Shown here piece by piece: positions 55,567 to 61,375 of a stretch of DNA of 64,000 nucleotides; the stretch's first letter is position 1; each line of letters begins with the position of its first letter. Under the pieces are notes generated by a model. That model was not told the DNA's origin, did not search any database, and saw nothing but the letters and a program-made list of their open reading frames with translations. The stretch is from Massilia forsythiae (lineage in GTDB: Bacteria; Pseudomonadota; Gammaproteobacteria; Burkholderiales; Burkholderiaceae_D), in the NCBI RefSeq assembly GCF_012849555.1, contig NZ_CP051685.1:2728001-2792000 (forward strand). The letters run 5' to 3'. The translations under genes were made by a program, and so were the position numbers.

Positions 55567-55971
55567 GCCCCTGCGCCCCATCAAACCGGGGTCAGAGCCC
55601 GGTTTTTGGCAATATCCCGTAGTCATCAATTGCTGTGTTTTGCCATTCGGGTCGGCAATTCGGGGTCAGAGCACAATTCGAGTCGAATTCGGGGTCAGAG
55701 CACTTTCGCCTGCAATAGCCCTGCCATCTCGATTTACGTCTTCGCCTGCCAGCTCTGCGCTATCGCTGCTCCTCAGCATGCTCTTTGAATGGTCCAGTGT
55801 CTTGGCGCCATTTCTGCAAATTGTGCTCTGACCCCGAATTCCTCGACGATTGTGCTCTGACCCCGAATCCGAATCGCGGCGCGGCCGGGCATTTTCGGTG
55901 GTGCGCTGCCGGCTTTGCGGCGATGTGTCACCATAGGCCTGTTTCTTACAAGATCAGAAAGGCGGTGAGCC
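55567..55971. other. Intergenic region, 405 bp, containing a degenerate repeat element
   Basis: Occupied mostly by the repeat-bearing segment 55583-55868. The remaining ~100 bp carries the promoter region of the DsbA-family gene. No coding frame was recognised. Confidence 0.65.
55583..55868. mobile_element. Second copy of the CGGGGTCAGAGC repeat element, right end lost
   Basis: The left 30 bases (55583-55612) match the left terminus of the 39039-39334 element at all but two positions. Internal cores are at 55657-55678 and 55685-55703 (forward, AATTCGGGGTCAGAGCAC type) and at 55819-55840 and 55848-55868 (inverted, TGTGCTCTGACCCCGAAT). The outer right 30-bp terminus found in the first element is missing. 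Confidence 0.75.
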
Positions 55972-56634
55972 GTGAGTCAACGGATGAGGATTGATTTTGT
56001 GTCGGACGTGTCGTGCCCCTGGTGCGTGATCGGCCTGAAGTCATTGGAAAAGGCGCTGGACGGCATGCGCGACGAACTGCAGGTCGACATCCACTTCCAG
56101 CCGTTCGAGCTGAATCCGGACATGGCGCCGGAAGGGCAGGACATCTTCGAGCACATCACGGAAAAGTATGGGTCGACGCCGGCCCAGCAGGACCAGTCGC
56201 GCGAGATGATCCGCCAGCGCGGCGCGGCGCTCGGCTTCACCTTCGACATGGGCAAGCGCGGCCGCATCTACAACACCTTCGACGCGCACCGCCTGCTGCA
56301 CTGGGCTGAAAGCCAGGGCCAGGGTCATCAGCAGGCGCTCAAGGAAAAGCTGTTCGAGGCGTATTTCACCAAGCGCGAAGACCCGAGCTCGCACGACGTA
56401 CTGCTGCGCGCCGCCCTCGATGCCGGGCTGGACGCCGAACAGGCGCGCCAGGTGCTGGCGTCGGACACGTACGCCGACGAGGTGCGCCAGCGCGAGTATT
56501 TCTGGCAGCGCGCCGGCATCCGCTCGGTACCGGCGATCGTCATCAACGAACGCCATTTGATCTCGGGCGGCCAGCCGCCGGAAGTGTTCGAGCAGGCGCT
56601 GCGCAAGATCGCGCGCGAGGACGCGACGGCTTGA
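55972..56634 (+). CDS. DsbA family (FrnE-like) oxidoreductase
   Basis: 220 residues. A thioredoxin fold with the CxxC-like motif SCPWC close to the N-terminus (residues 14-18), an all-helical insertion, and a cis-Pro region RSVPAIVIN followed by ISGGQPPEVFEQAL. No signal peptide, so it is cytoplasmic, as is usual for FrnE/2-hydroxychromene isomerase-like proteins. GTG at 55972 was taken; an ATG at 55984 is an alternative. Probable role in thiol redox or stress protection. Confidence 0.92.
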   Translation: MSQRMRIDFVSDVSCPWCVIGLKSLEKALDGMRDELQVDIHFQPFELNPDMAPEGQDIFEHITEKYGSTPAQQDQSREMIRQRGAALGFTFDMGKRGRIYNTFDAHRLLHWAESQGQGHQQALKEKLFEAYFTKREDPSSHDVLLRAALDAGLDAEQARQVLASDTYADEVRQREYFWQRAGIRSVPAIVINERHLISGGQPPEVFEQALRKIAREDATA

Positions 56635-56730
56635 ACGGCCCAGCCGGCGCTGCCGCGATGGCGCCAGGGACGTTCACGGCAGGCCGGACGCCCGTTTGCG
56701 GCAGCGGCGCTGCACGCGCAGCGGCGCACG

Positions 56731-57576
56731 TCAGTTCAGGTCGAGCACGATCGGCTGATGATCCGACACCGCCGTCTCCGACTGCACATTCACTTCGGCG
56801 ATGCGCGGCGCCAGGTCGTCGGTGACGAAGAAATAATCGTAGCATTCCGGCTTGTCCGGCCACGGAAAGCCGTGCAGCCCGGTAGTCGGCGCACGCGCCA
56901 TGTCGCCATGACGGGCATGCCAGGCATCCACCAGTTGCAACGCGCCCGGTTCGTGCGGCGCCACCAGCTCGCGGTAGTCGTCCGACGCCGGCGCGAAGTT
57001 GAAATCGCCGCAAAAGATCGCAGTGCCGGGACGGAAGCCCAGCTGGAACGGCGGTTCCAGGTCCGGTTCCGGCTGGTAGATGCGCGCGCGCGCACAGGCT
57101 TCGCGGTGCAGCTCGCGGATGCGGCGCACCTGGGCGCGGCGCTGCAGCGGCGAATAGTATTCCAGGTGCGTGGTCAGCACGCGCAGCTTGCCGCCCGGCG
57201 TTTCCAGCACGGTTTCGATCAGCCCGCGCGGCATGCCGGCGCCATGCTCGGGATCGGCCGGCCACGGCAGCATGTGGCGCTGGGCCTGGGTGATGCGGTA
57301 CTTGGAGAGCAGGATGTTGCCGAACTGGCGCGGCAGGTTGTTGCGGTAGATTTCGCTGGGGGCGTGGTCGATCATGTGGTACCCGCCGAAGGCGCCGCCG
57401 AGCTGTTTGAACTGGCTCGCGCTGGCGCTGCCTTCGAGTTCGGGATGATTCGCCGCCACTTCCTGCAGGCAGATCACGTCGGGATTCAGCTTGCGCAGCA
57501 CATCGATGATTGCGTGGATGCGGATGCGCCCGTCCTTCCCACAGCCCCAGTGAATATTCCAGCTTACTATCCTCAT
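56731..57576 (-). CDS. Endonuclease/exonuclease/phosphatase family protein (second copy)
   Basis: 281 residues. DNase I-like fold: RIVSWNIHWGCGKDGRI at the N-terminus, VICLQEVA (metal Glu), TTHLEYYSP, CGDFNFAP (Asp-Asn), YDYFFVTDDL and VSDHQPIVLD. The ATG at 57576 starts the conserved strand. It is the last typical chromosomal gene before the prophage-like region, and about 130 bp separates it from the first phage-type gene. Confidence 0.9.
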   Translation of the reverse strand: MRIVSWNIHWGCGKDGRIRIHAIIDVLRKLNPDVICLQEVAANHPELEGSASASQFKQLGGAFGGYHMIDHAPSEIYRNNLPRQFGNILLSKYRITQAQRHMLPWPADPEHGAGMPRGLIETVLETPGGKLRVLTTHLEYYSPLQRRAQVRRIRELHREACARARIYQPEPDLEPPFQLGFRPGTAIFCGDFNFAPASDDYRELVAPHEPGALQLVDAWHARHGDMARAPTTGLHGFPWPDKPECYDYFFVTDDLAPRIAEVNVQSETAVSDHQPIVLDLN

Positions 57577-57707
57577 CAAAAGCTCCAAGGCCAGTGTTTA
57601 TGCGGGTTTCGGGGCGATCACCTGACCAGAAAAAGCCCCTAGCTACAATCCTGGCTACAAATTGAAGATGCGCCAGAAAGCAACATACTGAGACGCATCA
57701 TACCCAA

Positions 57708-57887
57708 TCAGTCCTTTTTCTTGCCTGCGGCAATCGCGCGCTCGATGCTGGCCGCCGTGACGCGCGTAGCTCGTTGACCGATATTCACGCGCTCCAGTTC
57801 CCCGCGCGCGAACATGCGGTAGATGGTGGCCCGGCACACGTCGAGCATCTTCATTGCGGTCGAGACCTTGTAGAGGGTCGGCTCCAT
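57708..57887 (-). CDS. AlpA/Xis-like small DNA-binding protein
   Basis: 59 residues, starting MEPTLYKVSTAMKMLDVC and continuing with RATIYRMFARGELERVNIG. This is the winged-helix HTH_17 pattern of excisionases and AlpA regulators. The ribosome site AGGAGAAG lies in the end of the preceding gene, and the start codon directly abuts that gene's stop (TGAATG). As last gene of the leftward early operon and nearest to the presumed left end of the element, an excisionase or integrase-control role is likely. Confidence 0.8.
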   Translation of the reverse strand: MEPTLYKVSTAMKMLDVCRATIYRMFARGELERVNIGQRATRVTAASIERAIAAGKKKD

Positions 57888-58427
57888 TCACTTCTCCTGT
57901 TTGTGTTCGGTTGCTGGTGCTGACCTGCGCTGGGCCACGTCGACGCCGGCCTCGCGGGCCAGGCGCTCGATGATGGGGTCGGCGTGTGCCTGGTGGCCGT
58001 ACGCGCGCGCCAAGCGGCGGTACAGCCACAGCATGGCGCTGAGCGTGTCGAGCGCCGCGAGGCGCTCCATGGCCTCGTGCATGCCGGGTACCGCGGCGTC
58101 GCCGGCTACGACCGCCGGCAGTCGACCAAGTTGGCACACGGCGCCGGCGGCCTGGCCAACGAGCGGGGCGGGAAGCGCCGCACAGTGGTCGACGTGGGCA
58201 TGCGGCTCCCGCGACATCAACCATTCCTCGCCGCAGTCCATCGCATCCTGGTAGGCATCCTCGCTCGTCGTTTCCTCGGTCATCGGGTACACGCCGCCGC
58301 CAACCTCCTGGCCATCCTCGATCAGCTGCAGGCGCCAGCCCCCGCCCACGCGCGCCGGGCGCGGGGTGATCGTGTAGGCGAAGCGCATCGCCGCCGACGG
58401 CACGCTCTTGTCGTGAACCTGGTTCAC
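57888..58427 (-). CDS. Hypothetical phage-type protein
   Basis: 179 residues from a GTG at 58427 that overlaps the previous stop (GTGA) and follows GGGGG at good spacing; an ATG at 58445 is an alternative. The N-terminal half is beta-rich (GGWRLQLIEDGQEVGGGVYP) and has the acidic stretch TSEDAYQDAMDCGEEWL; the C-terminal half is helical. No recognised domain. Position in a chain of overlapping genes supports it being real. Confidence 0.7.
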   Translation of the reverse strand: MNQVHDKSVPSAAMRFAYTITPRPARVGGGWRLQLIEDGQEVGGGVYPMTEETTSEDAYQDAMDCGEEWLMSREPHAHVDHCAALPAPLVGQAAGAVCQLGRLPAVVAGDAAVPGMHEAMERLAALDTLSAMLWLYRRLARAYGHQAHADPIIERLAREAGVDVAQRRSAPATEHKQEK

Positions 58428-58687
58428 TTCGACGCCCCCTTGCATCCCATGTGCGAATAGCCGTCGGCGGCGATGCGCGGCGTCAGCGCGTGATAGTTGC
58501 CGGTGGCGAGATACATGCAGCCCGTAGCCCTGTCCTGGTACATCGCCGGGTCGAAGCCGGCGCCGTCGTCGGCCGTGCGCGGCGCGCAGCTGGCACACGC
58601 CGCCAGTACCACCGCGACGGCGAGCAGGCCCAGCAGAACGCGACCGGCGAAACTGGCGATCTGCCGGTGCTGGCACTCGTCACGCAT
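58424..58687 (-). CDS. Small predicted lipoprotein of the prophage region
   Basis: 87 residues. An N-terminal basic part then a hydrophobic segment with a lipobox-like end (VLLGLLAVAVVLAACASC), followed by a short Asp/Gly/Tyr-containing domain. Lysogeny-expressed lipoproteins of phages sometimes block superinfection, but this one lies in an early operon and no function can be assigned. Overlaps the genes on both sides. Confidence 0.68.
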   Translation of the reverse strand: MRDECQHRQIASFAGRVLLGLLAVAVVLAACASCAPRTADDGAGFDPAMYQDRATGCMYLATGNYHALTPRIAADGYSHMGCKGASK

Positions 58688-58898
58688 CGCGGCCTCCCGG
58701 GTGCAGGCTGGCCACCGCCGGCGGTTCGCCAAGTACGCGGCCCAGCACGCGCTGCGCGCCCAAGCACAGGCGAAACAGATCCACCGGGTTGGTGCTGGCG
58801 CTGGCCTCGCCGATGTCGCGCAGCAGCTGCGCCACGTCGACGCTGTCGATGCGCGCGGGCAGGGCGCCGGCCTGCTGGTGCTGGACGTGATCACGCAT
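58680..58898 (-). CDS. Hypothetical 72-residue protein
   Basis: Small, largely helical, with ARIDSVDVAQLLRDIGEASA in the middle. It overlaps both neighbours by 8 bases, which is the main evidence that it is translated. No domain recognised. Confidence 0.6.
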   Translation of the reverse strand: MRDHVQHQQAGALPARIDSVDVAQLLRDIGEASASTNPVDLFRLCLGAQRVLGRVLGEPPAVASLHPGGRDA

Positions 58899-59472
58899 GG
58901 CCGCCTCCGACTTCGTGCGGGCGGTAAGGCTCGGGCGCGCCGATCAAGTTCAACAGGATTGCGCCGCTTTGCGGGCGGTCCAGACCGTTATCGTTGACCA
59001 GGTAGCGCAGCACCACGGCCGCCTCCTCGATGTCGCGCGGCCGGATCCGCGACAAGCAGCGGAACACGTAGTTCTGTCGCGCGCTGGCCGCCGCCGAGTA
59101 GTCGCCGGCCGCCGTGCCGCCGGCCGCGTCGCGCAGCCAGTACAGCTGGTTCCAGTATTGCAGCTCAAGCACGCACTGCCGCAGCGTACCGGGGCGCTGG
59201 GCCAGCGCGGCGTCGAAGCACTGGTCGACCTTCGCCTTGTCCAGGCCCCAGCCGTTCAGCACCGGATCCAGGTCGTTCAGCGTCGCTGCACAGAATTGCT
59301 CTGCCGGCGTCAGCTCGAAGATGCGCGCAGGCGCTTCCTGCTGGCGCTGCTGTTCGGGCAGCGCCAGGACCTCAACGCCGGCCTGTTCAGCGATGCTGGC
59401 CAGGGGCAGGCAGAACATGGCGGCGTGCGTCGGATTATCGTCCGGGCATGCGGCGAACAGGGCGCTCATCAT
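58891..59472 (-). CDS. Hypothetical prophage protein, 193 residues
   Basis: Helical, Ala/Gln-rich, with several aromatic stretches (CVLELQYWNQLYWLRD) and AAVVLRYLVNDNGLD near the C-terminus. No recognisable catalytic motif. The ATG start overlaps the preceding stop by 4 bases (ATGA), the typical polycistronic packing of phage early genes. Confidence 0.68.
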   Translation of the reverse strand: MMSALFAACPDDNPTHAAMFCLPLASIAEQAGVEVLALPEQQRQQEAPARIFELTPAEQFCAATLNDLDPVLNGWGLDKAKVDQCFDAALAQRPGTLRQCVLELQYWNQLYWLRDAAGGTAAGDYSAAASARQNYVFRCLSRIRPRDIEEAAVVLRYLVNDNGLDRPQSGAILLNLIGAPEPYRPHEVGGGHA

Positions 59473-59783
59473 GCGCCTCCTTTCTGGCTGTTCGTTTGTG
59501 CGCCGAGATCGTCCATTTCGTCGAAGTGCTCGTCGATGTAGCTCTCGATCACGCTCATCGCAGCAATCGACATTCGGTAGAAACGCCGCGCCGTGGCTCC
59601 GTCGATAATCCTGGCATCCCCAGCTATCTCAAGAAGTTCCGAACGCTCGACCAGCTGCAGGGCAGTGGCCACGCCGGAAGCAAGGTCGCGGATGTTGGAC
59701 AGCATGTCATAGCGGCCGGCCTGGTTTTGTTCGCTGACCCACGAGAACGGTTTGAACAGCGGCGCTGGGTTCTTCGTGCTCAT
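59469..59783 (-). CDS. Hypothetical DUF3077-like protein, 104 residues
   Basis: The N-terminal part PFSWVSEQNQAGRYDMLSNI and the following helix with ALQLVERSELLEI recall short proteins seen in Pseudomonas and Burkholderia prophages (DUF3077-like), but the match is by impression only. The tail is acidic. Overlaps both neighbours by 4 bases. Confidence 0.65.
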   Translation of the reverse strand: MSTKNPAPLFKPFSWVSEQNQAGRYDMLSNIRDLASGVATALQLVERSELLEIAGDARIIDGATARRFYRMSIAAMSVIESYIDEHFDEMDDLGAQTNSQKGGA

Positions 59784-60133
59784 GCCTGCCTCCCGTGCTG
59801 TTCCTTGGCGGCTAGCGGCAACATCGCTTCGACTTCTTCCGCCAAATGCGAAGCCAGATACATCAGATTCGATTGAGCACCATCGGCGAGGTTGCGGAAG
59901 TTTTGGGCGCCTTCCATTCTCATCAGCGTCAAGAGGCTGGACAGCTGCGCTGAGCGCATGTGCGCTTGGTCATAGGCTGCCCCGTCTTCAACGAGGAAAG
60001 TCCCATTGGTCATGTTCACTGCGGCCGCAGCATTAAATTGCGCCAGGGCCGCAGCCTCAGCTTCTGCCGGCACTGGGGATATCCCCAGTATTGCAGAAGG
60101 TGTTGTATTGCTGATATTATTACGATTCGCCAT
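59780..60133 (-). CDS. Hypothetical prophage protein, 117 residues
   Basis: The start at 60133 is fixed by GGAGG a few bases upstream; an earlier in-frame start would cross the hairpin. The sequence is Ala-rich and amphipathic helical (AEAEAAALAQFNAAAAVN, then MYLASHLAEEVEAM), suggesting an oligomerising helical protein. No known domain. Confidence 0.65.
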   Translation of the reverse strand: MANRNNISNTTPSAILGISPVPAEAEAAALAQFNAAAAVNMTNGTFLVEDGAAYDQAHMRSAQLSSLLTLMRMEGAQNFRNLADGAQSNLMYLASHLAEEVEAMLPLAAKEQHGRQA

Positions 60134-60161
60134 TCCAACCTCCAAAAGTGTTAGGGCGTTA

Positions 60162-60196
60162 GGAACCATCCGGCGTGTGCAAGACGTCGGATGGTT
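60162..60196. other. Strong hairpin in the leftward early operon
   Basis: GAACCATCCG (60162-60171) pairs with CGGATGGTTC (60187-60196), and the stem continues with a G-T pair and CGT/ACG, giving about 14 pairs around a 7-base loop. It lies between the Arc-like gene and the next gene. No T tract follows on the minus strand, so it is not a simple terminator; an attenuator, antitermination site or RNA-processing signal is possible. Confidence 0.6.
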
Positions 60197-60259
60197 CAGT
60201 TCTTAACAGGGTCCCGAGCCGCTTTAGATAGTTATTGAAGCTCGATCTGGTATAACTCT

Positions 60260-60451
60260 TTATGCATTAACAGGATAAGATTCTTCCTTACTCTGTCTGT
60301 CTGCATTAATGCCTCGTTCAATCAAATAGATCAATTCTGCATTTGTCGTTCGACGATTGGTTTCCGCAATCTTCTTTATCTTGTCACGCATACCATGTGG
60401 AAAACGCAACGTAAATTGGTCGGACTGGCGGCCGGTTTTTTGATCACTCAT
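60260..60451 (-). CDS. Arc-like ribbon-helix-helix protein
   Basis: 63 residues. The beta-strand DQFTLRFPHGMRDKIKKIAE and the helices NRRTTNAELIYLIERG match the Arc repressor fold (Arc strand QFNLRWP). The Asn of the Arc strand is Thr here, so operator contacts should differ. It is the first gene of the leftward early operon, divergent from the Mnt-like gene, preceded by AGGAAGG and a near-consensus promoter covered by operators. Likely a Cro-like second repressor or early regulator. Confidence 0.88.
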   Translation of the reverse strand: MSDQKTGRQSDQFTLRFPHGMRDKIKKIAETNRRTTNAELIYLIERGINADRQSKEESYPVNA

Positions 60452-60478
60452 ATTGACCTTCCTAAAAGCACAACACTA

Positions 60479-60495
60479 TGAAGCACAGTGCTTCA
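60479..60495. promoter_or_regulatory. Left operator site 1 (17-bp palindrome)
   Basis: TGAAGCAC-A-GTGCTTCA, perfect 8-bp arms around one central base. Lies at about +4 to +20 of the leftward promoter. Confidence 0.85.
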
Positions 60496-60504
60496 TTTGA
60501 AATC

Positions 60505-60533
60505 AATATAGCACCGTGCTTTTGTTGCGTCAA
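60505..60533 (-). promoter_or_regulatory. Leftward early promoter
   Basis: On the minus strand, -35 TTGACG (60533-60528), a 17-base spacer, and -10 TATATT (60510-60505), which is near consensus. Reads into the Arc-like gene with a leader of about 45 bases. One operator fills most of the spacer. Confidence 0.82.
60510..60520. promoter_or_regulatory. Left operator site 2
   Basis: AGCAC-C-GTGCT, a perfect 11-bp palindrome inside the spacer of the leftward promoter. Identical to the site at 61103-61113. Confidence 0.85.
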
Positions 60534-60553
60534 GCACGGTGATGCCTTATTAT
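60525..60553 (+). promoter_or_regulatory. Promoter of the Mnt-like repressor gene
   Basis: -35 TTGCGT (60525-60530), 17-base spacer, -10 TATTAT (60548-60553). Transcription would start within a few bases of the ATG at 60561, so the mRNA is probably leaderless. It overlaps the leftward promoter back to back, as PRM and PR do in lambda. Confidence 0.72.
60533..60543. promoter_or_regulatory. Left operator site 3
   Basis: AGCAC-G-GTGAT, one degenerate arm, lying in the spacer of the repressor promoter and touching the -35 of the leftward promoter. Identical to the site at 61152-61162. Confidence 0.78.
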
Positions 60554-60560
60554 TGTCACT

Positions 60561-61055
60561 ATGAGCCGAAAAGACCCCCAACTGAACCTGCGCCTTCCTG
60601 CAGATCTTAAAAACATGCTTGAGGATGCAGCAGAAGCGAACAATCGTTCTGTAACTGCAGAGACAGTGGAGCGACTTCGTGCTTCATTTTCAAGTGATCG
60701 TGATACAGCGAATACGCTGTTTTTGTTGTCGAGATTGGAAGTAAGAGCAGCAGAGGCAGAGATGGACTTGCTCAGGCATTATGCAATCGCCTTTCAGCTG
60801 TACGACCAAGTAAAGCTGCTGTCTGAAGAACTTCCAGAGTTAAAAAATATGAGCTCGGATGAGCGTGCGAGCGAGATTGCTTCAAAGTCGGATCTCCAAC
60901 GAGTTCTTAAAATGGCCGAAAACCATCTTCGCTTTAATGAGGGTTCGCTTCCAATAATAGAGATGGCGAAGAAAATGTCTGACGAATTATCTAGCCTTAA
61001 ATTTAAATCGGACAAGCTCCTTCAAGAAACAATTAGAAGGCTAGAAGAAAAATAA
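60561..61055 (+). CDS. Mnt-like ribbon-helix-helix repressor with long C-terminal coiled coil
   Basis: 164 residues. The N-terminus MSRKDPQLNLRLPADLKNML aligns without gaps with that of phage P22 Mnt, keeping the Arg2, Asn8 and Arg10 positions (Met not counted) and changing His6 to Gln. The RHH helices follow (AAEANNRSVTAETVERL). Residues ~55-160 are a long predicted coiled coil, about twice the size of the Mnt tetramerisation tail. No ribosome site precedes the ATG, and the promoter places it at the mRNA 5' end. It is flanked on both sides by three operator copies each, and is the probable prophage repressor. Base composition is more AT-rich than the chromosome. Confidence 0.88.
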   Translation: MSRKDPQLNLRLPADLKNMLEDAAEANNRSVTAETVERLRASFSSDRDTANTLFLLSRLEVRAAEAEMDLLRHYAIAFQLYDQVKLLSEELPELKNMSSDERASEIASKSDLQRVLKMAENHLRFNEGSLPIIEMAKKMSDELSSLKFKSDKLLQETIRRLEEK

Positions 61056-61064
61056 TCCTTAAAT

Positions 61065-61087
61065 ACCGGCATTCGCCGGTTTTTTTT
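61065..61087 (+). terminator. Rho-independent terminator of the repressor gene
   Basis: Stem ACCGGC / GCCGGT with loop ATTC and a run of eight T, nine bases after the stop codon. It separates the repressor transcript from the rightward early promoter. Confidence 0.9.
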
Positions 61088-61102
61088 CGTCCCAAATAAT
61101 AT

Positions 61103-61113
61103 AGCACCGTGCT
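61103..61113. promoter_or_regulatory. Right operator site 1
   Basis: AGCAC-C-GTGCT, perfect palindrome whose last base is the first base of the rightward -35 element. Confidence 0.85.
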
Positions 61114-61141
61114 TGCAAGACTGCGATCACGGTGCTATATT
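61113..61141 (+). promoter_or_regulatory. Rightward early promoter
   Basis: -35 TTGCAA (61113-61118), 17-base spacer, -10 TATATT (61136-61141). Drives the ParB-like and helicase genes. All three right operators overlap or flank it. Confidence 0.82.
61126..61136. promoter_or_regulatory. Right operator site 2
   Basis: ATCAC-G-GTGCT, inside the promoter spacer and touching the -10 element. Confidence 0.78.
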
Positions 61142-61151
61142 CCGTCTGTGT

Positions 61152-61162
61152 AGCACGGTGAT
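61152..61162. promoter_or_regulatory. Right operator site 3
   Basis: AGCAC-G-GTGAT, just downstream of the expected transcription start; same sequence as the site at 60533-60543. Confidence 0.78.
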
Positions 61163-61375
61163 TTAGTTCGCCGCACTTGCGGTTTTGGCCGCTTCTCCCA
61201 TCACCAATCGATGTCAATTAAGAAATTAATTGCCGTAGGGGATTCTTTTGCCTAAATTTTGTGAGTACTGCCTGAGGCCCTGCATCACGCGCCCTGTCGC
61301 TTATGTGCATTTCAGCGAATGGGTGAGCGGTTCTACCTTCCGGCACACCTTCGCTCGATTCAACCTGTGGAGTGC

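Larger units (their letters stand above)
61098..61141. repeat. 14-bp perfect inverted repeat holding two operators
   Basis: AATATAGCACCGTG (61098-61111) and CACGGTGCTATATT (61128-61141) are exact reverse complements 16 bp apart. The arms include operators 1 and 2 of the right cluster and the -10 element. Confidence 0.9.
61056..61375. other. Right operator and leader region, 320 bp
   Basis: Carries the repressor terminator, three operators, the rightward promoter and a leader of about 225 bases before the ParB-like gene. The leader includes a small palindrome CAATTA-N6-TAATTG at 61215-61232, possibly another binding site. No additional coding frame was recognised. Confidence 0.7.

Noticed and set aside
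57636..57662. Repeat of GCTACAA / GGCTACAA as a possible attachment site
   Set aside because: The short repeat lies entirely on one side of the element; without the right end of the prophage no duplicated att sequence can be shown.
57655..58224. 189-codon minus-strand frame at the prophage edge
   Set aside because: Overlaps the AlpA-like gene in another frame and is Arg/Gly-rich without domain; the 59-residue AlpA-like frame has a ribosome site and a recognisable HTH.
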